Positions 17,079 to 24,498 of a stretch of DNA of 64,000 bases are shown here, piece by piece (the first letter of the stretch is position 1; the number at the start of each line of letters is the position of its first letter). Origin of the DNA: CAIYQJ01 sp963717255. Its GTDB lineage: Bacteria; Chloroflexota; Limnocylindria; Limnocylindrales; CSP1-4. A model generated the notes under the pieces. The model did not search any database. It was not told the origin of the DNA and saw nothing but the letters and a program-made list of their open reading frames with translations. Location: the NCBI GenBank assembly GCA_963717255.1, contig CAVQVT010000006.1, positions 310,001 through 374,000 on the forward strand. Direction: 5' to 3'. The position numbers and the translations under genes are program-made.

Positions 17079-18421
17079 CGCGCGACGAGGGACGGTCCGA
17101 GCCGGCGGCGCCCGACCTCGCCGGGGAGGCGTCGCACCGCCTCCGGCTCCGGCGGGCGACGGACGCGCTCCTGGCGCTGCCGTGGGACCTTCCCCTGGCG
17201 TCGTGGCGCATCGACCATGCCGTCTTCCGTCACCTGCCGGTCGGGCCGTCCCGCCACCTCGTCCGTTTCGTCGTCGTGGACGGCCGGATCGTCGCCCTCA
17301 AGGAGGAGCCGCTCGAGGTCGCCGTCCACGAGTACGAGATCCTCCGGTCGATGGAGGACCTGGGCCTGCCGGCGGTCGTCGCCACCGGGATCGCGGAGGC
17401 GCCGGAGCGCCGGACGGCGATCCTGGTGACGGAGTACCTGCCGCACTCGCTGCAGTACCGGCGGCTCCTCATGCGCATGCCGGGCGCGTCGCGGCGAACG
17501 CGCTCGCGCCTCCTCGACGCGATGGCGTCGCTCCTCGTGGACCTCCATCTGCGCGGCGTCTACTGGGGCGACTGCTCCCTCGCGAACACGCTGTTCCGCC
17601 GGGACGGCACGCGGATCCAGGCGTACCTGGTGGACGCGGAGACGAGCGAGGCGCACCCCGCGCTCTCCGACGGTCAGCGTGCGTACGACCTCGAGGTGCT
17701 CGTGGAGAACGTCGCGTTCGGCCTCGCCGACCTGGCGGCGTTCGTCGGGCGCCCGCTGGACGACGACGACCCGATCGACGCGGCCGAGTCGGTCCGGACC
17801 CGGTACGACCGGCTCTGGCTCGAGCTGCACCGGGAGGACGAGGTGGCCCCGGGCGACCGGCACGCGGTGCGCCGGCGGATCCGCACCCTGAACGACCTCG
17901 GGTTCGCCGTGGACGAGGTGGAGCTCGCGCCGGCCGGGGCGGGGGAACGCGTGCGGCTGCGCGTCGCCGTGGGGAACCGCCGCTACCACGCCGAGCGGCT
18001 GCAGCGCCGGACCGGGATCGTCGCGCTCGAGGACCAGGCGCGCCTGCTCCTCAACGACGTGCGCGAGTACGGAACGTGGCTGCGATGGTCGGAGGGACGG
18101 GAGGTCACCGACGAGGAGACGGCCGAGCGCTGGCGCACGGATGTGCTGGAGCCCACGCGCGCCCGCCTGGCTGCCGCGATCGAGGGAGACAGGGACCCCC
18201 TCCAGGCGTACTGCGACGTCCTCGAGCACAAGTGGCTGCTGTCCGAGAGGGCCGGCAAGGACGTCGGCCTCGAGACCGCGCTGGCGTCGTACCTCGACGT
18301 CGGCGCGCCGGCGCCCGAGGCCGGCGGGGTCGGGCCCGACCTCGAGACGGACGGTGCTCCGGGCGCGGCCGGGACCGGCGTCGTCAGCCCGCGGCGAGGA
18401 GCGACGCCGCCGGCGCGATGA
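17075..18421 (+). CDS. DUF4032 protein with lipopolysaccharide-kinase-like domain
   Basis: The 448-residue protein has a kinase-like N-terminal half: ALKEEPLEVAVHEYEIL with the Lys and Glu of the N-lobe, the catalytic loop GVYWGDCSLANTLF (D and N in kinase positions) and YLVDAETSE as the metal-binding DxE. The C-terminal part (about 250-430) corresponds to DUF4032, found mostly in high-GC Gram-positive and Chloroflexota genomes. The target is unknown. The start is the GTG overlapping the methyltransferase stop. Confidence 0.8.
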   Translation: MTRDEGRSEPAAPDLAGEASHRLRLRRATDALLALPWDLPLASWRIDHAVFRHLPVGPSRHLVRFVVVDGRIVALKEEPLEVAVHEYEILRSMEDLGLPAVVATGIAEAPERRTAILVTEYLPHSLQYRRLLMRMPGASRRTRSRLLDAMASLLVDLHLRGVYWGDCSLANTLFRRDGTRIQAYLVDAETSEAHPALSDGQRAYDLEVLVENVAFGLADLAAFVGRPLDDDDPIDAAESVRTRYDRLWLELHREDEVAPGDRHAVRRRIRTLNDLGFAVDEVELAPAGAGERVRLRVAVGNRRYHAERLQRRTGIVALEDQARLLLNDVREYGTWLRWSEGREVTDEETAERWRTDVLEPTRARLAAAIEGDRDPLQAYCDVLEHKWLLSERAGKDVGLETALASYLDVGAPAPEAGGVGPDLETDGAPGAAGTGVVSPRRGATPPAR

Positions 18422-18463
18422 GTCGCCGGCGCCTCCGTCGGCGCGCCGCGGCCGGCGTCCCCG

Positions 18464-18985
18464 CTACCAGCGCTCGTCGTGCACCACGCCCGCGAGCGGC
18501 CTCCGGCCGCCGGCCTTGTTCGGGCGCTCGAGGTCGGCGGGGTCCGCCGGATACCCGAACGAGAGGGCATATTCGCAGTGGTGCGTCGCGGGATACCCGA
18601 GCAGGCGGCGCGCCAGGTCCTGCTCGTAGACGGTCGCGGGGCACGACCCGATCCCGAGCGCCCACGCGGCGAGGACCATGTTCTCGGCGGCACGGCCGAG
18701 GTCGAAGACGACCGAGAGGGGGGCGTCGTCGGCCCTCGGGTCCGGCGTGACCAGCGCCACGGCGACCGCCGCCCCCCGCAGGTGGCCGGCCCGCGGGCCG
18801 ACCGCGCCGAGCTCGTCGAGGAGCGGCCGGTCCCGCACGACGACGAAGTCCCAGCGCTGGAGGTTCTTCGAGCTCCCTGCGCGACGCCCCGCGTCGAGGA
18901 TCCTGCGGAGCACGTCCTCGTCGACCGGCCGGTCGGAGAACCGGCGGACGGTCCGCAGCGTGTCGATCGCGGTGAGTGTGTCCAC
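18464..18985 (-). CDS. Nitroreductase-family flavoprotein
   Basis: The 173-residue protein has the nitroreductase FMN-binding sequence TLRTVRRFSDRPVDEDVLRR, GSSKNLQRWDFVVV, AAENMVLAAWALGIGSCP and LLGYPATHHCEYALSFGYPA. Such enzymes use FMN and NAD(P)H to reduce quinones or nitro compounds; some act in cofactor or heterocycle synthesis. The GTG start has GGGGAGGG just upstream and sits 12 nt after the hydrolase stop, suggesting a two-gene operon. Confidence 0.88.
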   Translation of the reverse strand: MDTLTAIDTLRTVRRFSDRPVDEDVLRRILDAGRRAGSSKNLQRWDFVVVRDRPLLDELGAVGPRAGHLRGAAVAVALVTPDPRADDAPLSVVFDLGRAAENMVLAAWALGIGSCPATVYEQDLARRLLGYPATHHCEYALSFGYPADPADLERPNKAGGRRPLAGVVHDERW

Positions 18986-18997
18986 GGGTCCCTCCCC

Positions 18998-20197
18998 TCA
19001 GCCGGCGGGTGCCGTGCCCCCGACGACGACCGCCGGCGGCGGCCCGCTCCCGGACGATGCATGCTGCTCCGCGGGCGCGTGGGCCGCTGCCTCTGTCGGG
19101 GCCGCGCCGGGCCCGGCCGGGGCTCGCCGCCCCCGCCCGCTGCGCCTCCGCGCGCCGCCCTCCGGGACCAGGGATCCCTCCGTGTCCGGTGGGCGCACCG
19201 AGGAGGTGGCCTCGGCCGCCGCCGCCGCACCCACCACTTCCTCCGGCCCCGCGAGGCTCTCCGCGAGGAACGCAGCCACCGTGCGCCGGAAGACCGGGTC
19301 TTCGTACAGCCAGCGGTGGCGCCCGCCCGGCACGACCAGGACGTCCGTGCGCGCATCGGCGGCGCGGGACGTGGCCGCCCGCTCCAGCAGGCGCAGGTCG
19401 CGGAGCGGCAGCAGCTCGTCGGCGTCCCCCTGGACGAGGAGGACGGGCCCGGTGTACTCCGCCACGGCCCGGCGTGCGCTCGCAGCGGCCGGACGGTGAC
19501 CTCGCGGCCGGAGGAGCGACCGCAGCGCCACCCAGGCCAGCGGGTGCGCGACGGGGCCTGGCAGGGGAACGTCGGCCATCCGGAAGGTCTCGCGGACCAG
19601 GAGGCGCGGGTCCGCCGGCGCCGAGACGACGACCAGCGCCGCCACGTCGTCTCGCGCCGCGGCGGCGAGGCTGGCGCCGACGCCGCCCATGGAGTGCCCG
19701 AGGATCCCGACGCGCCCCACGCCCGGCAGCGATCGCAGGACTTCGACGGCCGCGGCCGCGTCGTCGCCGAATTCCACTGCCGTCACCGGGAGGGTCTCGG
19801 GCGGGTTCTCGCCGTGCCCGCGGACGTCGAACGCCAGGGTGTGGAAGCCTGCGGCGTGAAGGAAGGCGGCGAGCGGCACCATCCGCGCCCGGTTGGAGCC
19901 CCAGCCGTGGACGAGGACGACGCCGGGACGGACCCTCGGCGAGGGCGCGACGGTGGCCCCGGCTCGGGCGTCCGCCGCTCCCTGCGCCGGGACCCACCAG
20001 CCCGGCAGGTCGCGTCCGCCCGACGGGACCCCGACCGGCCCCCAGGCGAGTCCGGCGTCGCCGGGGTCCCCCGTGACCGGGGCGCGCGTCGGGAAGCCCG
20101 CCCGTTCGCGGTAGAGGACGGCGAACCGCGCCGCGAGTGCGGCAAGGGCTACGGGCGCGGCAAGGACGGCGATCGCGATGAGGACGGACCTGCGCAT
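18998..20197 (-). CDS. Membrane-anchored alpha/beta hydrolase
   Basis: The 399-residue protein begins with a signal-anchor (SVLIAIAVLAAPVALAALAA), then an alpha/beta hydrolase domain: oxyanion motif VVLVHGWGSNRARM, nucleophile elbow GILGHSMGGVG, acid in VQGDADELLPL and histidine in VVPGGRHRWLYED. The last 60 residues are a disordered Gly/Pro/Ala tail. It is likely an extracytoplasmic esterase or peptidase-like hydrolase. A TTGACA hexamer at 20227-20232 on the minus strand may be a -35 element. Confidence 0.85.
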   Translation of the reverse strand: MRRSVLIAIAVLAAPVALAALAARFAVLYRERAGFPTRAPVTGDPGDAGLAWGPVGVPSGGRDLPGWWVPAQGAADARAGATVAPSPRVRPGVVLVHGWGSNRARMVPLAAFLHAAGFHTLAFDVRGHGENPPETLPVTAVEFGDDAAAAVEVLRSLPGVGRVGILGHSMGGVGASLAAAARDDVAALVVVSAPADPRLLVRETFRMADVPLPGPVAHPLAWVALRSLLRPRGHRPAAASARRAVAEYTGPVLLVQGDADELLPLRDLRLLERAATSRAADARTDVLVVPGGRHRWLYEDPVFRRTVAAFLAESLAGPEEVVGAAAAAEATSSVRPPDTEGSLVPEGGARRRSGRGRRAPAGPGAAPTEAAAHAPAEQHASSGSGPPPAVVVGGTAPAG

Positions 20198-20365
20198 CTG
20201 CCAAGGGGACGACGGGAGCGTCCTCGTGTCAAGCGGCGCGACTGTGACACCCCGTCGGCGCGGCCGTCTCGTCCCGGCGGGCCTGGCCGACGCGCCCCGG
20301 TGGGCACGGGTCTCGTGGCGACTGCGCTCCGGCGGCCGTCGCGCTTCGGCGGCGCGACGCAGGGC

Positions 20366-20371
20366 TAGACT
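20366..20371 (+). promoter_or_regulatory. -10 box TAGACT of a leaderless gene
   Basis: Ends 6 nt before the GTG at 20378, putting the transcription start on the start codon. Confidence 0.6.
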
Positions 20372-20377
20372 GCGACG

Positions 20378-21157
20378 GTGACGCGGCGCGACCCCTTCGC
20401 GGAGCTGGGGCTCCCGGCTGATGCGTCGCCCGCCGCCGTCAAGGCGGCCTGGCGGCGGCTCGCGCGCACGCACCACCCCGATCTCGCCAGCGACCGTGCC
20501 GAGGAACGGGCGGCCACGCGCCGCATGGCCCGCATCAACGCCGCCTACGAGGCGGCACTGCGGATCGCCGAGGCGCGCCGCGGTGCTCGCACCGGGCGCG
20601 GTGGCCCGGCGCGAGCACCGACGCCGGGCGGTCCCCCCTCCGGGCCGGACGGCGGGACGGGACCGTCGGCGGGCGGAGGACGGTCGGAGCGCGGGCCTGC
20701 GTCCGGCCCGATGCGCGCCGGGCGCCCGGTCACCCGTCGGGTGGACACGAGCACCGTCTTCCGCCCGCGGGGGGTGGCCAGCTCAGGCGGCGGCTCGGCG
20801 CTGTCCGGCCAGCCGCCTCCACCGGCGGACCGCCCCGGACCGGAGGCCCTGCGTGGCGCCCCCAGCGGTCCGCTCGAACGCCATCGCCCGCGCCGCCCGC
20901 CGGTCCTGCGGCTCCCGGATCTCGATGCCGCGCGAGACCACGTCCTCCCGTTCGGCAAGTTCCACGACCGGACCCTCGGCGAGGTCGAGCTGGTCGAGCC
21001 GACGTACATCGACTGGATCGTGCGGACGATCCGCCGCGATCCGGAGCTGGTCGCGTCGGCACGGGTGGTGCAGCAGGCGCTCGACGACGCGGGCGTCCGG
21101 CGCACCGTGCGCGTGGCGGTGCGGCCCGACAGGCCGTCCGGCGACGATCCCGACTGA
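20378..21157 (+). CDS. J-domain protein with an exonuclease-X-type C-terminal domain
   Basis: The 259-residue protein starts with a J domain (DPFAELGLPADASPAAVKAA, LARTHHPDLAS with the HPD tripeptide) that would stimulate a DnaK ATPase. A Gly/Pro-rich linker spans residues 70-180. The C-terminus (LPFGKFHDRTLGEV, then EPTYIDWIVRTI) matches the small domain found at the end of exodeoxyribonuclease X and DUF3820 proteins. The combination suggests a DnaK co-chaperone directed to nucleic acid or another target by the C-terminal domain. Start fixed by the -10 box 6 nt upstream. Confidence 0.8.
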   Translation: MTRRDPFAELGLPADASPAAVKAAWRRLARTHHPDLASDRAEERAATRRMARINAAYEAALRIAEARRGARTGRGGPARAPTPGGPPSGPDGGTGPSAGGGRSERGPASGPMRAGRPVTRRVDTSTVFRPRGVASSGGGSALSGQPPPPADRPGPEALRGAPSGPLERHRPRRPPVLRLPDLDAARDHVLPFGKFHDRTLGEVELVEPTYIDWIVRTIRRDPELVASARVVQQALDDAGVRRTVRVAVRPDRPSGDDPD

Positions 21158-21160
21158 TCG

Positions 21161-21181
21161 ACGCCCCGCCTCGCGGGGCGT
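21161..21181 (+). terminator. Hairpin terminator after the J-domain gene
   Basis: ACGCCCCGC pairs perfectly with GCGGGGCGT around a CTC loop, 3 nt after the stop codon. Confidence 0.65.
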
Positions 21182-21616
21182 GCCGCTCGATCGCGTCGCA
21201 CCGCCGCCCCGCGATGCGGGAGCGGGAGCCTGAGCGGCGGTGCGTGTGGCGCGCCTCCACGAGGGAGGCGCCTCCGGTGGGGGAGCGGGACGAGGGCCGC
21301 GGGGATCGCGGCGGCGATAAGACCGACCGCCGAGGAGTCCAGGGGCCCGCGGGCCGCTGACCGTTACTCGGCTCGTGGAACGCGATCGCCCGACCCCCCG
21401 CAGCGCCCGGAGGACGCTCTCCACGACGGGGGCCGACCGCTCGCGCCTCGTGACCGACGCCCGCGGGTCCTCCCGGACGTTCGACCTCGACGGCCGACAT
21501 CACCGTACGCGCCGTCCGCCGTCGCATCGATGGGCAGGTGGTCCTCGTCCGGGTGGGACGAAGGTCGGCGGCGTCGGCGCACCGGTTTGTCGTCGGCGCC
21601 CCACCGCCTCTCCCGG
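21182..21616. other. 435-base intergenic region without a credible gene
   Basis: Only a second hairpin is notable: GCGCCTCC at 21251-21258 pairs with 21264-21271 across ACGAG. The ORFs here on both strands are Arg/Pro/Ser-rich compositional artefacts. Confidence 0.5.
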
Positions 21617-21622
21617 TACGCT
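21617..21622 (+). promoter_or_regulatory. -10 box TACGCT
   Basis: Ends 9 nt before the lipoprotein ATG at 21632; transcript would be leaderless or nearly so. Confidence 0.5.
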
Positions 21623-21631
21623 TGCCTGCAC

Positions 21632-22264
21632 ATGTCCACGTTCCGGGCGTCCCGACGCCCTCCCCGGCCCACCCTGCCCGCGGCCGCGCTCGCGGTGACG
21701 CTCCTCGCGACCGTGGCCCTGGGCGGGTGCGCGGCGTCCGCTACACCCCCTCCGGACCCGTCGGCGCCGTGCGCGGGTGCGGACGTGCAGCGCGCCGGGG
21801 GCTTCTACCCGGACCTGGAGCGCCTGGTCCCGCCGACGCTCGGCGGTGCCGCCCCGGCGATCCGCGACTCCGGGCGCTACTGCTCGGAGAAGATGCTGGG
21901 ACCGCTCGTGGACGCAGGGCACGACGAGGTCCGCTTCGCCGGCTCGACCTTCGAGGAGACGGGCCAGTCGGGGATCAGCCTCATCGTGTACGAGGCTCCG
22001 GGGCTCACCGCGGAGCAGGTCGGGGCCGCCTTCAGGGCCGGCTCCGGGGCAGGTCGCCGGGTCCAGCTGGTGTCGGACGAGGCCCGGGACGTCCGGGGGC
22101 GGACGGGCCGCCGCATCGAGCTGATCAACGGGGACACGCGGCAGGTCGTCGTCGTGTGGCCTGCGAAGAGGCCCGACGCGGTGGACATCGTCATCGGCGT
22201 GGACGTGAGCGATGCCGCGATCGACGAGGCGGTGGACGCCTTCGAGTCGTTCGGGTCGGGCTAG
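21632..22264 (+). CDS. Hypothetical lipoprotein
   Basis: The 210-residue protein has a basic N-terminus, a hydrophobic core and a lipobox LGGC with Cys at about residue 33, so it should be lipid-anchored on the outer face of the cytoplasmic membrane. The mature part is a compact alpha/beta domain (LERLVPPTLGGAAPA through IVIGVDVSDAAIDEAVDAFE) with two further cysteines that could form a disulfide. No family recognised. Its TAG stop shares a CTAG palindrome with the stop of the convergent B12-sensor gene. Confidence 0.75.
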   Translation: MSTFRASRRPPRPTLPAAALAVTLLATVALGGCAASATPPPDPSAPCAGADVQRAGGFYPDLERLVPPTLGGAAPAIRDSGRYCSEKMLGPLVDAGHDEVRFAGSTFEETGQSGISLIVYEAPGLTAEQVGAAFRAGSGAGRRVQLVSDEARDVRGRTGRRIELINGDTRQVVVVWPAKRPDAVDIVIGVDVSDAAIDEAVDAFESFGSG

Positions 22265-23007
22265 AAGACGTCGCGGGGCGGCGTCGCCCCGCCCTCGGCC
22301 CCGAGCCGCTCCGCCAGCCGCGACGCGAAGTCCGCCGCCTCCACGAGCGACGTCCCGGCCCAGTCGACGGCGAGCCCGGCGACCGCCGCCTCGTCCGCCG
22401 CGAACCGCCCGCCCAGGATGACCGTGAGCGGGCGCTCGAGCGGGACCGCCCGCAGGGCGCCCACCGCCTCGGCGACGGCCTCGGCGCGCTCGGGGTTCGA
22501 GGCGGTCAGCCCCACGAGGGCCGGCTGCATCTGCGCGGCGAAGCGCGCGAGATCGTCCGCGGGCTCGTCCCCGCCGAGGTTCACCACGGACCAGCCTGCC
22601 TCTTCGAGGATGTGGGCCAGGCAGACGAGGCCCAGGGTGTGTCGTTCGTCCCGGACGCCCGCGACCAGCGCGACCGGGCCCACGCGCAGCAGCGGGCCAC
22701 GCGGCGGCGCAAGCCGGTCGAGCGCCCGCGTGAGCGCCTGCGTCGCGGCGTGCTCCTCCGCGATCCCCCAGGAGCCGTCCCGCCAGCGCGCGCCGATCAG
22801 CGCCATCGCATCGCGCAGCAGGCCGTCGTACACCTGCTCGCGGGGAAGCTGCTCGAGGGCATTCGCCAGTGCCCATGCCGCCAGCTCGTCGTCGCCGTCC
22901 GCGAGGAGGCCGGCGAGGAGCTCGGGCGTCATGGCCGGCCCCACATCGGCGCCGGCCGCGGATGGGTCGATCGGGGGGAGCGACGGGGTGGCGCGGTCGC
23001 TGTTCAT
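22261..23007 (-). CDS. Cobalamin-binding, CarH-like light-sensor domain lacking a DNA-binding domain
   Basis: The 248-residue protein has a B12-binding cap/helical bundle (residues 25-110) and Rossmann domain (115-235). The cap holds W-x9-EH (WRDGSWGIAEEH), the motif that contacts adenosylcobalamin in CarH photoreceptors, and the Rossmann domain has ExHxxG (ERHTLG) as in CarH rather than DxHxxG. No MerR-type helix-turn-helix is present; the N-terminus is a short disordered stretch. It could sense light or B12 and act through another protein. A TACATT box 8 nt upstream marks a leaderless start at this ATG. Confidence 0.8.
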   Translation of the reverse strand: MNSDRATPSLPPIDPSAAGADVGPAMTPELLAGLLADGDDELAAWALANALEQLPREQVYDGLLRDAMALIGARWRDGSWGIAEEHAATQALTRALDRLAPPRGPLLRVGPVALVAGVRDERHTLGLVCLAHILEEAGWSVVNLGGDEPADDLARFAAQMQPALVGLTASNPERAEAVAEAVGALRAVPLERPLTVILGGRFAADEAAVAGLAVDWAGTSLVEAADFASRLAERLGAEGGATPPRDVF

Positions 23008-23015
23008 CGCGGGGG

Positions 23016-23021
23016 AATGTA
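23016..23021 (-). promoter_or_regulatory. -10 box TACATT of a leaderless gene
   Basis: Lies 8 nt before the B12-sensor ATG, 24 nt from and facing away from the DinB -10 box. Confidence 0.55.
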
Positions 23022-23045
23022 CCACCGGACCGTCCGCGGGGCGGG

Positions 23046-23051
23046 TACCAT
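23046..23051 (+). promoter_or_regulatory. -10 box TACCAT of a leaderless gene
   Basis: Lies 6 nt before the DinB-like ATG at 23058; forms a divergent pair with the box at 23016-23021. Confidence 0.6.
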
Positions 23052-23057
23052 CGGGAC

Positions 23058-23537
23058 ATGTACGTCGACGGTCTCTCGTTCCTCGAGGACGAGCGGGAAG
23101 CCTGGCTTCCCTTCGAGGCGGTCGGAGCCCTCTCCGACGAGGACTTCGTCCGACCCGTGGAGGCGGCGCACGGCTGGTCCGCGCGCGACCTCGCGATCCA
23201 CCTCGCCTACTGGCAGGAGCGCGCGCTCGAGGTCGCCCGCGAGCTCGCCGTCTCCGACCACAGCGCCGCGTGGGAGCGCGGCGAGCGGGACTGGGAGGAG
23301 AAGGGCGACGCCATCAACGCCGAGGTGCAGGCTGCGGCCGTCGGGCTCACCGACGCCCAGGTGCGCGCCCGGCTCACGGACGTGCCCGGCGAGCTCCGGG
23401 GCTACCTCACGGTCGTGCCCGAGACGCGGTGGGTGAAGAACGCGACGTTCCGAGAGTTCTTCATCGGGGAGACGCTCGACCACTACGCCGATCACGAGGC
23501 CGACCTGGCCGCGATCCTCGCCGCCGCCGGCCGGTAG
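23058..23537 (+). CDS. DinB-like / mycothiol-dependent maleylpyruvate isomerase-type four-helix protein
   Basis: The 159-residue protein is all-helical with the metal-binding histidine pattern of DinB-like proteins: AHGWSARDLAIHLAYWQERA in helix 2 and FIGETLDHYADHEADLAAIL at the C-terminus. The layout is close to the ClbS/DfsB and maleylpyruvate-isomerase N-terminal domains, which bind divalent metal and often use a small thiol. Substrate unknown. The start is fixed by a TACCAT box 6 nt upstream. Confidence 0.8.
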   Translation: MYVDGLSFLEDEREAWLPFEAVGALSDEDFVRPVEAAHGWSARDLAIHLAYWQERALEVARELAVSDHSAAWERGERDWEEKGDAINAEVQAAAVGLTDAQVRARLTDVPGELRGYLTVVPETRWVKNATFREFFIGETLDHYADHEADLAAILAAAGR

Positions 23538-23606
23538 CCCCGCTTCGCGGCGACGGACCGGGGCGTGGCGCCGCCGGTCCGTCGCGCCGACCCCGGAATC
23601 GGACGA

Positions 23607-23624
23607 CCGGCCCTCGCGGGCCGG
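23607..23624. terminator. Convergent hairpin terminator
   Basis: CCGGCCC and GGGCCGG form a 7-bp stem with a TCGC loop between the convergent DinB-like and thioredoxin genes; it could serve both strands. Confidence 0.5.
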
Positions 23625-23675
23625 CCGTCGTGATGCGCGAGGCGGCCGCCGGGCCGCCGGTGTGGGCCGACCCGG

Positions 23676-24020
23676 TCAGGCGACCGGCTTGGGCGCGAAC
23701 TGCGCCAGGCCGAACGAGCGCTCGAGGTCCTCCGCCGGGCGGAAGCCCATGACGCCCTTGGGCTGCTGGCCGGGCTGGAAGAAGGCGATGGTGGGGATGC
23801 TCATGATCCCGAACGTCTGCGAGAGGCGCGGATTGGCGTCCACGTCCACCTTCACGACGTCCACGGAGCCGTCGTACTTCTCGGCGATCTTCTCGAGCTC
23901 GGGCGCGACCATCTTGCACGGCCCGCACCAGGCCGCCCAGAAGTCCACGATCACCGGTCGCTCGCTCTGGATCACCATCTGCTCGAACGTGTCATCGGTC
24001 GCGTGCTTGATCTCGGCCAT
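23676..24020 (-). CDS. trxA: Thioredoxin
   Basis: The 114-residue protein has the active site WAAWCGPCKMVAPELEKIAE at residues 28-47, the cis-proline in IMSIPTIAFF and the usual length. It is a general cytoplasmic disulfide reductase. It follows an ArsR-family regulator on the same strand with a 54-nt gap, so a redox- or thiol-responsive operon is plausible. Confidence 0.93.
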   Translation of the reverse strand: MAEIKHATDDTFEQMVIQSERPVIVDFWAAWCGPCKMVAPELEKIAEKYDGSVDVVKVDVDANPRLSQTFGIMSIPTIAFFQPGQQPKGVMGFRPAEDLERSFGLAQFAPKPVA

Positions 24021-24074
24021 CCGACCTGTGGATCCTTTCCCCCGCGCGTCGCGGGCCGGCCCGTCCCTCGCGGG

Positions 24075-24371
24075 TCAGCGGGCGATGTTCTGGATGAGCT
24101 GGTACGCCTCGAGGACCCGGGGGTCGGAGAGGCTGTAGTACACGGTGCTGCCCACCCGCCTGCTCGTCACGAGACCGGCGCTCCGCAGGACGGAGAGGTG
24201 CTGGCTCATGTTGGGCACGTGGCATCCGGCGCGCGCGGAGAGATCGCCGACGGACAGCTCGCCCGCGGAGAGGCACTCGAGCACGCACAGCCGCTTCGGG
24301 TCCGCCAGGGCGCGGCCGATGGCCGCGAACCGCAGGCGGTCCGTCTCGCTGGTCGCCACGACGCTGGACAT
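24075..24371 (-). CDS. ArsR/SmtB-family winged-helix repressor
   Basis: The 98-residue protein has the family fold: AIGRALADPKRLCVLECLSA, the turn helix SVGDLSARAGCHVPNMSQHLSV, and wing LVTSRRVGSTVYYSL. The usual ELCVCDL metal site is replaced by ELSVGDL, but three cysteines (in LCVLEC and RAGCH) remain, which would suit a thiol or sulfide sensor. ATG 24371 is chosen since a GAGACT hexamer lies exactly 6 nt before it. It heads the thioredoxin gene, and a palindromic operator lies over its -35 region. Confidence 0.88.
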   Translation of the reverse strand: MSSVVATSETDRLRFAAIGRALADPKRLCVLECLSAGELSVGDLSARAGCHVPNMSQHLSVLRSAGLVTSRRVGSTVYYSLSDPRVLEAYQLIQNIAR

Positions 24372-24377
24372 GGGCAC

Positions 24378-24383
24378 AGTCTC
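24378..24383 (-). promoter_or_regulatory. Putative -10 box GAGACT (variant) of arsR
   Basis: Six nt before the ATG at 24371; differs from TAnnnT only at the first base. Confidence 0.4.
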
Positions 24384-24390
24384 TCACGGG

Positions 24391-24406
24391 TTGCGCAAAC
24401 GCGCAA
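24391..24406 (-). promoter_or_regulatory. ArsR-type operator palindrome
   Basis: TTGCGC-AAAC-GCGCAA is a perfect 6-bp inverted repeat located at about -20 to -35 of the arsR-trx promoter, where a bound repressor would block RNA polymerase. Confidence 0.55.
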
Positions 24407-24484
24407 GTATCCTGGAGGGCCGGGCGGGGCGCGGGCCGGCGGCCGGCCGCCGGGGATCCTGGGTCCGCCCTTCCCCGCGGCGGG

Positions 24485-24490
24485 TATGCT
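24485..24490 (+). promoter_or_regulatory. -10 box TATGCT of a leaderless gene
   Basis: Eight nt before the threonine ammonia-lyase ATG. Confidence 0.55.
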
Positions 24491-24498
24491 CCGCCCCG

